Below, piece after piece: positions 44,113 to 52,201 of a DNA stretch of 64,000 nt. A program made the position numbers and the translations under genes. The DNA lies in contig JADKAZ010000001.1 of assembly GCA_016719015.1 (NCBI GenBank), positions 310,001-374,000 of the forward strand, written 5' to 3'. Origin of the DNA: Chitinophagaceae bacterium (GTDB taxonomy: Bacteria > Bacteroidota > Bacteroidia > Chitinophagales > Chitinophagaceae). The notes below the pieces were generated by a model. The model saw only the letters and a list, made by a program, of their open reading frames with translations. It made no database searches and was not told the origin of the DNA. Position 1 is the stretch's first letter; every line of letters starts with the position of its first letter.

Positions 44113-45522
44113 CTACAAATTCTTTATTTCTGCAATCAAATCCTGCAAAACTTTCTTTGCATCACCGAACAACATCGACGTTTTCGGTTGAAAGAATAAA
44201 TCGTTTTCAATACCGGCATAGCCCGGTTTCATACTTCTTTTATTAACGATAACATTCTTTGCCAGTTCTACATCCAGTATCGGCATTCCATAAATAGGAG
44301 AAGACGGGTCAGTCTTTGCAGCAGGGTTCACCACATCATTGGCACCGAGTATCAGTACAACATCCGTTGCTGGAAAATCATCATTTGCCTGTTCCATTTC
44401 CAAAAGCTTTTCGTACGGCACATCCGCCTCGGCCAGTAAAACGTTCATGTGGCCGGGCATACGTCCAGCCACCGGGTGAATGGCATATTTAACTTCCACA
44501 CCCTTCGCTTCTAACAATTTTTCTAACTCATGACAAGCATGTTGCGCCTGCGCTACTGCCAATCCGTAGCCGGGAACAATATATACTTTACTGGAATAGC
44601 TCATCAATACAGCAGTATCGCTAAGAGAAATTTCTTTGTAAGCACCTTGTTCTTTTGAACCAGCCGCACCTGCTGTTTTATGCCCACCAAAAGAACCAAT
44701 TAATACATTAGCCAATGAACGGTTCATTGCTTTACACATTAAAATAGTGAGCAATGTACCCGCTGCCCCAACAAGTATACCACCGGTGAGCATTACTTTA
44801 TTATCATACAAGAAGCCACCGCAGGCTGCTGCCACACCGGTAAAAGAATTCAGTAATGAAATTACTACCGGCATGTCCGCACCGCCGATTGGAAAAACAA
44901 AGAATACACCATATAATAACGAAAGAGCAAAAATAGCGTAGAAAATAAGTTGGCCATTAGCTGGTGTCCAACCTATAAGATAAGCCGCAAGCCCCACGAT
45001 AACCAATAGTAATACTATATTGAAAATATGCTGACCCGGAAAAGAAAAATCCTTGACCTTACCATTTAGTTTGCCCCAGGCAATCATGCTCCCGGCAAAA
45101 GATATGGAGCCTATAATTAATCCCAGTAGTATAATTAGCAAAAATCCCTTTCCGGATGGATGAAACTCTGCAAGTTTGATCAGATGATTAAACTCCACAA
45201 TTGAAATCAATGCAGCACAAGCACCACCCATACCATTGAACATACTCACCATTTCCGGCATTGCCGTCATCTTTACTTTCTTAGCAGCGAGAAATCCTAT
45301 CAGAGTACCAATGGCAATACCGCCGAATATCCACGGATAGTTACCGAGCTTTTGCCCACCTTCCTCGTATAAAAAAATAGTACCGAGAATAGCAATAATC
45401 ATTCCCCCAGCGGCAATCAGGTTTCCCTTTCTTGCAGTTGCAGGATTGGACAACATTTTTAATCCAAGAATAAATGTTACCGAACCAATCAGGTAACAAA
45501 GTGTAAGTATATTCAGTTCCAT
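44113..45522 (-). CDS. pntB: NAD(P) transhydrogenase subunit beta
   Basis: 469 aa. Proton-pumping transhydrogenase, domain dII part plus the NADP(H)-binding dIII. N-terminal two thirds contain about nine membrane segments (for example FILGLKMLSNPA onwards, GFLLIILLGLIIGSISFAGS, VISLLNSFTGVAAACGGF). dIII starts near 290: VYIVPGYGLAVAQAQH, HPVAGRMPGHMNVLLAEADVPY, LILGANDVVNPAAKTD and the KRSMKPGYAGIEN motif. Third gene of pntAA-pntAB-pntB; separated from pntAB by 122 bp of repeats instead of the usual tight spacing. Confidence 0.95.
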   Translation of the reverse strand: MELNILTLCYLIGSVTFILGLKMLSNPATARKGNLIAAGGMIIAILGTIFLYEEGGQKLGNYPWIFGGIAIGTLIGFLAAKKVKMTAMPEMVSMFNGMGGACAALISIVEFNHLIKLAEFHPSGKGFLLIILLGLIIGSISFAGSMIAWGKLNGKVKDFSFPGQHIFNIVLLLVIVGLAAYLIGWTPANGQLIFYAIFALSLLYGVFFVFPIGGADMPVVISLLNSFTGVAAACGGFLYDNKVMLTGGILVGAAGTLLTILMCKAMNRSLANVLIGSFGGHKTAGAAGSKEQGAYKEISLSDTAVLMSYSSKVYIVPGYGLAVAQAQHACHELEKLLEAKGVEVKYAIHPVAGRMPGHMNVLLAEADVPYEKLLEMEQANDDFPATDVVLILGANDVVNPAAKTDPSSPIYGMPILDVELAKNVIVNKRSMKPGYAGIENDLFFQPKTSMLFGDAKKVLQDLIAEIKNL

Positions 45523-45528
45523 ATTTAA

Positions 45529-45680
45529 GCGGCCTCCCTAAATCCCTCCGCATGGAGGGACTTGCCACTCACAGCCCTGAAAGCAATGAGTGAACTTTTG
45601 TTATAAAAATTATTAAAGAACAAAATTTCAGAAAAATCGGAGTCCTAAAGCCCCTCCTTCGGAGGGGTTTGGGGCGGCCT
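45529..45680. repeat. Inverted pair of palindromic repeats between pntAB and pntB
   Basis: Left copy 45529-45570 (GCGGCCTCCCTAAATCCCTC then GCATGGAGGGACTTG). Right copy 45643-45680 (TCCTAAAGCCCCTCCTTCGG then AGGGGTTTGGGGCGGCC). They are the same element in opposite orientations. The right copy supplies the last 11 codons and stop of pntAB. Confidence 0.7.
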
Positions 45681-45983
45681 TTTCTTCTTAAACATCTCCA
45701 GCATCCTGTCAGTCACCACAAATCCACCGACGACATTCAGCGTACCCACAATCACCGCAATAAAACCTAATATCAATGCGAGATAGTTATCGCTTTCGGC
45801 TTTGCCCATTACGATGATGGCACCAATAATAACCACACCATGTATGGCATTGGCACCACTCATCAGTGGTGTATGTAATACGCTTGGCACATGGCCAATC
45901 ACTTCTATACCCACAAAAATCATCAGAATAACGATGTAAATGATCTGCTGGTTTGCCGTAATCCAGCCCAGAATATTTTCCAT
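45645..45983 (-). CDS. pntAB: NAD(P) transhydrogenase subunit alpha part 2
   Basis: 112 aa membrane subunit (dII part) with about four segments: QIIYIVILMIFVGIEVIGHV, TPLMSGANAIHGVVIIGAI, NYLALILGFIAVIVGTLN and VVGGFVVTDRMLEMF. The family normally ends shortly after the MLEMFKKK motif. Here the sequence runs on as RPPQTPPKEGL, encoded entirely by a palindromic repeat, so the natural end was replaced or extended. 5 bp after pntAA. Confidence 0.93.
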   Translation of the reverse strand: MENILGWITANQQIIYIVILMIFVGIEVIGHVPSVLHTPLMSGANAIHGVVIIGAIIVMGKAESDNYLALILGFIAVIVGTLNVVGGFVVTDRMLEMFKKKRPPQTPPKEGL

Positions 45984-45988
45984 TCAGC

Positions 45989-47098
45989 TTATTTTAAACG
46001 TTCATGAACAATTTCGCCACCATGTGTAACACAACTTCCTTTCACCAAATCATCTTCCCAGTTCAGGTTTATTTCTCCTTCTTTCGTAATAATCAATTGT
46101 AAAAAGTTCAACACATTTTTTCCGTACAATTTACTTGCATCAGAAGGCATGGTTGATTGTAAAGATGAATTACCAATGATGGTAACGCCATTATAATTTA
46201 TAGTTTCATTATTTTTTGTAACCGGTGTATTGCCACCTGTAGCTGCAGCTAAGTCAATAATTACAGAACCATTGCGCATGGCTTGTATCATTTCTTCTGT
46301 AATTAATATAGGAGCTTTTTTGCCGGGTATTTGTGCAGTTGTAATTACAATATCCGATTTGGCAATGCTTTCTGCAATTCTTGCCTTTTGCCGTTGTAAA
46401 AAATCTTCCGATTGCTCTACAGCATAACCACCGGCTTTACTGGCATCTGCAGCGCCTTCTACTTCAACGAATTTTGCGCCCAGGCTCATTACTTCTTCCT
46501 TTACCGCAGGTCTTGTATCAAACACTTCTACTACAGCACCTAATCTTTTTGCAGTAGCAATAGCTTGTAATCCTGCCACCCCAGCGCCTAGTATCAACAG
46601 TTTTGCAGGAGCAATGCTACCGGCGGCCGTCATAAACATGGGGAAATATCTTCCATAAGAATTAGCAGCCGTAAGCACAGCTTTGTACCCGGCAATATTG
46701 GCCTGCGAACTCAATACATCCATTGCCTGCGCCCTGGTGGTTCTCGGCAGCATATCCAATGAAAAAGCAGTTACACCGGAGACCGCCCAACTTTTCATTT
46801 CATCAACATTAAATAATGGCTGAAATACACCTATGATAACTTTAGATTTCAGGGTATTGATCTCAGATGGTGAAGGCTGATGAATACTCAATGTAATATC
46901 AGAAGATTCGGCTACTTCATGGCGGCTTTTTATCCGGGCACCAGCTTTTTCATAATCAGAATTGCTGCAAAAGGCCTTCTCCCCGGCTCCGCTTTCCACC
47001 ATTACTGTAATTCCCTTCTTAGTGAGGGTGGCAATCGCTTCAGCCAGAAGCGATACTCTTGTTTCATGGGCTGGTTCTTTCAGTACACCGATGGTCAT
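45989..47098 (-). CDS. pntAA: NAD(P) transhydrogenase subunit alpha part 1
   Basis: 369 aa soluble NAD(H)-binding domain dI. Starts MTIGVLKEPAHETRVSL as in PntA and alanine dehydrogenases; VMVESGAGEKAFCSNSDY, then the RQD-loop region (here DVLSSQANIAGYKAV) and the nucleotide-binding LILGAGVAGLQAIATAKRLGA. Transfers hydride from NADH to NADP with the other two subunits, coupled to proton flow, feeding NADPH to biosynthesis. First gene of the operon; 124 bp upstream gap holds no clear promoter. Confidence 0.94.
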   Translation of the reverse strand: MTIGVLKEPAHETRVSLLAEAIATLTKKGITVMVESGAGEKAFCSNSDYEKAGARIKSRHEVAESSDITLSIHQPSPSEINTLKSKVIIGVFQPLFNVDEMKSWAVSGVTAFSLDMLPRTTRAQAMDVLSSQANIAGYKAVLTAANSYGRYFPMFMTAAGSIAPAKLLILGAGVAGLQAIATAKRLGAVVEVFDTRPAVKEEVMSLGAKFVEVEGAADASKAGGYAVEQSEDFLQRQKARIAESIAKSDIVITTAQIPGKKAPILITEEMIQAMRNGSVIIDLAAATGGNTPVTKNNETINYNGVTIIGNSSLQSTMPSDASKLYGKNVLNFLQLIITKEGEINLNWEDDLVKGSCVTHGGEIVHERLK

Positions 47099-47222
47099 AA
47101 TAAATCTGAATTGTTAGATGGAAAATTGAATTTTCCGGTGGCGGTGAAGGTATTGATTTTTTAGGGAGCGGCACAGCCCGGAGTCTTGATTTTCTTCATC
47201 CCGGAACCTGTTATTTATCAGC

Positions 47223-48023
47223 TCAAAAACGGATATTAAAATGCTGTTTTTCCATAAATTCCTCCCTGAAAAATACGATACCAATAAAAAAAAGATCGAT
47301 AGTGCAACGGACAGCGGGATGTGCTTTAATGGTTTCCCAGGCCTGTTCCATTTCCTTGCTCCAGTGAATATCATCGAAAATCATCATCCCATCCTTACTC
47401 ATATATCCGAGAAAGTCATTAAAATATTTTATCGTAGGTTCTTTTCGGTGATTACCATCAACAAATAACAAATCTATATGCGGGTATGCCTCCTGTAACT
47501 CCGATATACAATCCCCGAATGGCTCATTGTATAATGTAATATTTTTCAGGTCTAGGCTTTTAAAATTATACCTGGCAACATTGGCAACACTTTTAGCCCC
47601 TTCAACAGTTGATACATAACCTGTATCATTAATTCCTAATGAGAGATAACTGGTTGTAAGTCCTAAAGAAGTTCCTAACTCAATGGCATATTGAGATTTA
47701 TAATTTTTTGCCATCCTGAATAGAAGCTGGCCATACTTTTTAGGTTTGGCAGCGTTTTTTGCAATTGCTGCAACTGTTCGTTTATTGGTTTTATTGACAA
47801 CCGAGCCAGCTCCAAAATCTTCGATTGTCAATTCGGTTTTATCTGCTAATAATCTACTGCGGAGATTTTCAACTTTTTCATATTCCGGGTAAAACGAGGT
47901 GTCATTCAATATCTTAGTGATAAAATGAAATACAAACGGAGAATGAATTCCATGGCCTTTCCCATTAGAAGATGTGAGGTAGTAGCGAAGATATTTTTGG
48001 GCCAATTGCCATTTGGAAAACAT
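47223..48023 (-). CDS. Class I SAM-dependent methyltransferase, O-methyltransferase-like
   Basis: 266 aa. SAM-binding motif AIELGTSLGLTTSYLSLG (about residue 115), acidic loop VSTVEGAKSV, and DLLFVDGNHRKEPTIKYF, MMIFDDIHWSKEMEQAW, a pattern seen in class I O-methyltransferases. The N-terminal 90 residues (KYLRYYLTSSNGKGHGIHSPFVFHF) are typical of a Bacteroidota-specific subgroup. Substrate unknown. 18 bp after folA on the same strand, with its own -7 box. Confidence 0.8.
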   Translation of the reverse strand: MFSKWQLAQKYLRYYLTSSNGKGHGIHSPFVFHFITKILNDTSFYPEYEKVENLRSRLLADKTELTIEDFGAGSVVNKTNKRTVAAIAKNAAKPKKYGQLLFRMAKNYKSQYAIELGTSLGLTTSYLSLGINDTGYVSTVEGAKSVANVARYNFKSLDLKNITLYNEPFGDCISELQEAYPHIDLLFVDGNHRKEPTIKYFNDFLGYMSKDGMMIFDDIHWSKEMEQAWETIKAHPAVRCTIDLFFIGIVFFREEFMEKQHFNIRF

Positions 48024-48027
48024 ATAT

Positions 48028-48035
48028 CAAAATTA
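48028..48035 (-). promoter_or_regulatory. Candidate -7 box of the methyltransferase gene
   Basis: TAATTTTG on the minus strand, exact TAnnTTTG, 4 bases before ATG 48023. Lies in the folA-methyltransferase gap. No -33 element found. Confidence 0.35.
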
Positions 48036-48041
48036 ATAGCA

Positions 48042-48536
48042 TCATCCTAATCGTTCCCACACCTGGAAAGAATAGTTATAATCATTCTTTTCATCCGCTT
48101 CATGATTTTTCTGGCTGATAAGATACCAATCCTTCGGATTTAAGATGGGGAAAAAAGTATCGGCTTCAGGTTCCGCCTCTACCCTGGTCAGATAGATTCG
48201 TTTAGCTCTGTCAAAAAGTGCTTTATAAATTTCGCCTCCGCCAATTACCATTACTTCCTTTGCGTCTGTTTGCTTGGCTACAAACAATGCATCTTCTATT
48301 TTTTGCACTGCCACCGTACCTGCCGCACTCCAACCGGATTGACGGCTGATAACTATGTTTTTTCTTCCGGGCAACACTTTACCTAACGATTCAAATGTTT
48401 TTCTTCCCATCACGACAGGCATGCCCCAGGTTACATTTTTGAAATGCTTCATATCATTAGGCAAATGCCAGGGCAATTGTCCATCTTTACCGATGGCATT
48501 ATTAGTTGCTGCTGCTACGACGAGAGAAATAATCAT
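48042..48536 (-). CDS. folA: Dihydrofolate reductase
   Basis: Reduces dihydrofolate to tetrahydrofolate with NADPH. 164 aa, standard length. Signatures: IISLVVAAATNNAIGKDGQLPWHLPNDMKHF (Trp and Asp of the substrate site), MGRKTFESLGKVLPGRKNIV, and VIGGGEIYKAL. Downstream partner of thyA, which consumes methylene-tetrahydrofolate and makes dihydrofolate; the 175-bp gap between them contains one interspersed repeat. Confidence 0.96.
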   Translation of the reverse strand: MIISLVVAAATNNAIGKDGQLPWHLPNDMKHFKNVTWGMPVVMGRKTFESLGKVLPGRKNIVISRQSGWSAAGTVAVQKIEDALFVAKQTDAKEVMVIGGGEIYKALFDRAKRIYLTRVEAEPEADTFFPILNPKDWYLISQKNHEADEKNDYNYSFQVWERLG

Positions 48537-48570
48537 ACCCCCAGTTTTAGTTTTAAAGTTTCAGATTCCC

Positions 48571-48600
48571 TTTGTCCCTAAAGGGGAGATTGGAAAATTC
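48571..48600. repeat. Interspersed palindromic repeat between folA and thyA
   Basis: GTCCCTAAAGGGGAGATTGGAAAA, closely matching the copy near 498 (CCCCTGAAGGGGAGAATTGGAAAA). The rest of the gap 48537-48711 shows only a 6-bp hairpin at 48695-48710 next to the thyA stop. Confidence 0.55.
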
Positions 48601-48711
48601 GTTTTGGAAAAAATTACTTTTATAATGCAAACTTATCCAATCTATTTACTTTCACACAATCAGTCAAGAAATAATGAATGATTAGCCTAAGTTCACCTTG
48701 TGGACAAGGTT

Positions 48712-49506
48712 CTATACAGCAACCGGTGCTTTTATCCCTGGATGACATTCATAATTTTCCAATACAAAATCTTCAAATTTAAATTCAAATATATCCTTCA
48801 CTTCCGGGTTAAGCTTCATAGTTGGCAAAGGAAACGGGGTTCTGCTTAATTGTAATTTTACCTGTTCCATATGATTGCTGTAAATATGCACATCTCCAAA
48901 GGTGTGAACAAAGTCTCCTGGTTTTAAATCACAAACCTGTGCAATCATCATTGTCAGCAACGCATAGGAGGCAATATTAAAAGGAACTCCCAGGAAAACA
49001 TCTGCACTGCGTTGATACAACTGGCAACTCAATTTTCCATCTGCCACATAAAATTGAAACATATTGTGACAAGGCATCAATGCCATCTCCGGTAACTCCG
49101 CCACATTCCATGCACTAACAATCAGTCGACGGCTATCCGGGTTCTTTTTAATTTGCTCAATTAATTCTGAAACCTGGTCAATTACTTTCCCATCTTTCCC
49201 TTCCCAACTCCGCCATTGTTTTCCATAAACCGGGCCTAGTTCCCCGTTCTCATCAGCCCACTCATCCCATATCTTCACTCCATGTTCTTTGAGGTAAGCA
49301 ATATTTGTCTCCCCTTTTAAAAACCATAATAACTCATAAATAATGCTCTTGAGATGAACTTTTTTGGTAGTTACCAACGGGAAACCTTTTGCAAGGTCAA
49401 ACCTCAGCTGGTATCCGAATACGCTTTGTGTACCAGTGCCGGTACGGTCGGTTTTATGAGTTCCTGTATCCAAAATATGTTGAAGCAGTCCGAGGTATTG
49501 TTGCAT
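48712..49506 (-). CDS. thyA: Thymidylate synthase
   Basis: Converts dUMP and methylene-tetrahydrofolate to dTMP and dihydrofolate. 264 aa, the E. coli-type length. Motifs: DRTGTGTQSVFGYQLRFDL, WRSWEGKDGK, the active-site LMPCHNMFQFYV with catalytic Cys, SCQLYQRSADVFLGVPFNIASYALL, and HIYSNHMEQV. Ends in the family's GIKAPVAV. Confidence 0.97.
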   Translation of the reverse strand: MQQYLGLLQHILDTGTHKTDRTGTGTQSVFGYQLRFDLAKGFPLVTTKKVHLKSIIYELLWFLKGETNIAYLKEHGVKIWDEWADENGELGPVYGKQWRSWEGKDGKVIDQVSELIEQIKKNPDSRRLIVSAWNVAELPEMALMPCHNMFQFYVADGKLSCQLYQRSADVFLGVPFNIASYALLTMMIAQVCDLKPGDFVHTFGDVHIYSNHMEQVKLQLSRTPFPLPTMKLNPEVKDIFEFKFEDFVLENYECHPGIKAPVAV

Positions 49507-49638
49507 TGGTGCAAGTTAGGAAAAAGCTGATTGGTGAATGGGCTATAATGAATAACTGTGGGCAAACTGTGGATTGCAGCATTCATGCAACGGAAACAGT
49601 CTTGATTGTATCTTTACCGATAGTTTTAAATTTTTATC

Positions 49639-50643
49639 ATGAATTTCAATGTAAAATCCGTTATACTTTTAATTGCAATAATTTGTCTGCGACAACAAAC
49701 TGGTTTTAGCCAGGCAGATACCGCAAAACTTGAAAAGCCAATATCTATCCTGAATAAAAAGGTGTTCTTTAATTTCCCGGCTTCTGCCGTGGTTAGCCCC
49801 CGGGTTGCCGATATCATGGCTGCCGACCCGAATGAAAACCGGGAAACCAGGATTATAATGGACAATGGAAAAATGCGTTTAGTATTTTTTGCCCAGGAAC
49901 TGTTTGCTTATAGTGGAAATTCATTGTTTGAGGATATTTCAGCAGAAATTGAGCCTGATTTTAATTTTACCAGAAGAATACTTGTAAACAGCGACTCTTT
50001 ATTGACTATCATATCAACTCCTTCCATTTTTGATTCCACCGCTTCAGCAATTCTAGTTAATACTTTACTGATAAAATCCCCAGACAATACAGTAAGCAGA
50101 ATCGATGTGTATATAAATCCTGATGCTTACACACAGAAAGAGGAGTATGTCAGGCTTACAGAAAATATATTTAACACCATTTCCAAAGGCACCCGAAGAA
50201 TCAACCTTGCTCCCCGGGTAGAAAGTCAAAAAATCTTTGGCGTTGCCGATAAATTCCTTTTTGAACTTCCTAAAGATTATTATGTAACGGTTGATGAAAA
50301 ATATGATTTTGGAGTTTTTAAAATAACCAAATACAAAAAAAGTCTTACCGATACTACTTATACAAGTATTACTATTTATACTGGTCACCATCCTTCTTAT
50401 TTTCATAAAGAATATGGTTATACAGAAGATAAAGCGGTGAAAACAAAAGGAAAATTCTTACAAGCCCCTGTTGATTGGCTTTATTTTAAAGACGAACCAC
50501 AAAATTTTTTCCTGAAGGAACAATTCATTCCGGCTGATGCGATTGAAAAAGGGCTTATACTTCATGTGGCCATGCTGAGTAATAAAAAAGAGGTGATTGA
50601 AGAACTTTCGAAAATTGTTGAGAGTATAAAGGTTGTAAAATGA
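49639..50643 (+). CDS. Exported protein of unknown function
   Basis: 334 aa. Signal VKSVILLIAIICLRQQTGFSQ. The mature part alternates short beta-strands and polar loops (KPISILNKKVFFNFPASAVV, RETRIIMDNGKMRLVFFAQEL) and has a repeat-like second half (KFLFELPKDYYVTVDEKYD, ISNKKEVIEELSKIVESI-type end). The pattern of two similar halves, each ending in a helix such as NTISKG or KIVESIKVV, suggests a duplicated PsbP/DUF-like alpha-beta domain, but I recognise no family. Stand-alone between divergent and convergent neighbours. Confidence 0.65.
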   Translation: MNFNVKSVILLIAIICLRQQTGFSQADTAKLEKPISILNKKVFFNFPASAVVSPRVADIMAADPNENRETRIIMDNGKMRLVFFAQELFAYSGNSLFEDISAEIEPDFNFTRRILVNSDSLLTIISTPSIFDSTASAILVNTLLIKSPDNTVSRIDVYINPDAYTQKEEYVRLTENIFNTISKGTRRINLAPRVESQKIFGVADKFLFELPKDYYVTVDEKYDFGVFKITKYKKSLTDTTYTSITIYTGHHPSYFHKEYGYTEDKAVKTKGKFLQAPVDWLYFKDEPQNFFLKEQFIPADAIEKGLILHVAMLSNKKEVIEELSKIVESIKVVK

Positions 50644-50711
50644 TTTCAACATATAACTGTTAACTTATTTTCTAAACAAAAGATTGATTACTGTTCATAG
50701 ACATATAGCAA

Positions 50712-52085
50712 TCAGTTCAAGATAGGGACTAATTGCTGAAAATCAGGCTCTTTAATTACATAATCGGCTACCGCATCAACTAAATTACTGGTAGAGCAAA
50801 ACGAGATGCCAATACCAGCCTTTTTTAGACAGCATATATCGTTTTCTCCGTCTCCAATCATCAGTGTATTTTTCAAATCTACTTTGTACTGCCCGCAGAT
50901 TTTGATAAGTGCATTTAGTTTACAATAATCATGTTTACACTGACTATCTTCCCCGGATACAAATAAAGAAGGTATTTTAACTTCCCCCGTAGTAAAACTT
51001 CTTGAGAACTCCAGTTCGTTAGAGATAGTAAAATCAAATCCAAATTTATTTTTGAGATGATTAGTAACACAATCATAACTATCACTGATGATTCCGGTAA
51101 TATAGCCTTGCTTTTTTAACTCTGTTACAATTTTTTCCAGACTAGGTGTTACGGCAATACTATCCGTCAATTCCAGTAAATCGCCTATTGATTTGCCCTT
51201 TAGTAAAGCTGCTATCAATTTAGTACGTATAAACGGATTATTATTAGTCGTAACAATATCTACTAGCTGCTTTTTGAATCCGTATTTTTCTGCTGCCGTA
51301 TTAATAAAACTTGTTCTTAAAATGGTATTGTCCATATCAAAGACAGCAATTTTTTTTAATGACATCAATCCCTCCCTAATGGCAAATTCCATCTGCTCCC
51401 GGATTATCTGTATATTTTCATAGGTCGCCAGGTTTTTTGCATCTGCACTACTGGATTTTTTCATGATAGCCCGGGCTACCTCACGACTCATTTTGCCAAG
51501 CTGCTCCAAGGGCTGCATCCTGTTTTCGATATTACCTATACTTACCTCGGTAATTCTTGCACCCAGGTTATGCATGTCAATTAATATCCCAATATCCACA
51601 CCATACCCTTCTTCAAATTCGATTTTTGAAAATAGGCTTTTCTTCCCGGCGATCATACCACTCAGCGGCTGCTTAAAATTGGGAAAGGATGGATATAAAA
51701 TAGAAAGTAATGGTTTTGCAACTAACTCTGTCACTCTTCCTGCCTGTCTTGTAAAGTAAGATTTTACAAAATCAGTTTTATCTTTTACTATTGGCTCCGT
51801 TAAAAGCTCAACCACATCTTTGGAATAGCTAATAATATCAGCATCAAGAAAAGCAATAATTTCATTTTTTGCCAGAAGTATACCATCTCTCATCGAAGCT
51901 CCTTTTCCTAGTTTAGTACTGGTTATTACAGTAGCACCCTCCTTTCTTGCTTCAGCAACCGTATTATCCATGGATTTATCATCCACCACTATTACTTCTG
52001 ATACATGAGCAGAATTATTAGCAAGATGAACCACCTGCCGGATCGTTTTCTCTTCGTTTAAAGCTGGAATAATAACAGTAACCAT
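50712..52085 (-). CDS. Fusion of GT2-type glycosyltransferase and SerB-like HAD phosphatase
   Basis: 457 aa. Residues 1-225: GT-A glycosyltransferase (VTVIIPALNEEKTIRQVV, VVDDKSMDNT, FLDADI as the DxD metal motif, GYGVDIGILIDM). This half resembles glucosyl-3-phosphoglycerate synthases. Residues about 243-457: HAD-IB phosphatase (VFDMDNTILRTSF, IISDSYDCVTNH, MIGDGENDICCLKKAGIG), like phosphoserine phosphatases. A glycosyl-phosphate made by the first half and dephosphorylated by the second would be consistent with glucosylglycerate-type osmolyte synthesis; this is inference. ATG 52085 follows a terminator closely. Confidence 0.8.
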   Translation of the reverse strand: MVTVIIPALNEEKTIRQVVHLANNSAHVSEVIVVDDKSMDNTVAEARKEGATVITSTKLGKGASMRDGILLAKNEIIAFLDADIISYSKDVVELLTEPIVKDKTDFVKSYFTRQAGRVTELVAKPLLSILYPSFPNFKQPLSGMIAGKKSLFSKIEFEEGYGVDIGILIDMHNLGARITEVSIGNIENRMQPLEQLGKMSREVARAIMKKSSSADAKNLATYENIQIIREQMEFAIREGLMSLKKIAVFDMDNTILRTSFINTAAEKYGFKKQLVDIVTTNNNPFIRTKLIAALLKGKSIGDLLELTDSIAVTPSLEKIVTELKKQGYITGIISDSYDCVTNHLKNKFGFDFTISNELEFSRSFTTGEVKIPSLFVSGEDSQCKHDYCKLNALIKICGQYKVDLKNTLMIGDGENDICCLKKAGIGISFCSTSNLVDAVADYVIKEPDFQQLVPILN

Positions 52086-52091
52086 AAAAAA

Positions 52092-52131
52092 TAATTAAAA
52101 TAGAGGCCGCAGGAATCTAACTGCAGCCTCT
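52092..52131 (-). terminator. Intrinsic terminator of the TPR gene
   Basis: AGAGGCCGCAG (52102-52112) pairs with CTGCAGCCTCT (52121-52131), 10 of 11 plus a G-T, 8-nt loop. On the minus strand it is followed by ATTTTAATTATTTTTT. Located 70 bp after the stop of the TPR gene and directly before the glycosyltransferase start. Confidence 0.65.
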
Positions 52132-52201
52132 GAACTAAACGCACTGTCGAATCTGAGAACAGTAAACCTATTTTTTGATCGCTAATTTGAATGATGAGTT
52201 T

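Noticed and set aside
48695..48710. Hairpin after thyA as terminator
   Set aside because: Only a 6-bp stem, no T-tract, and it touches the stop codon.
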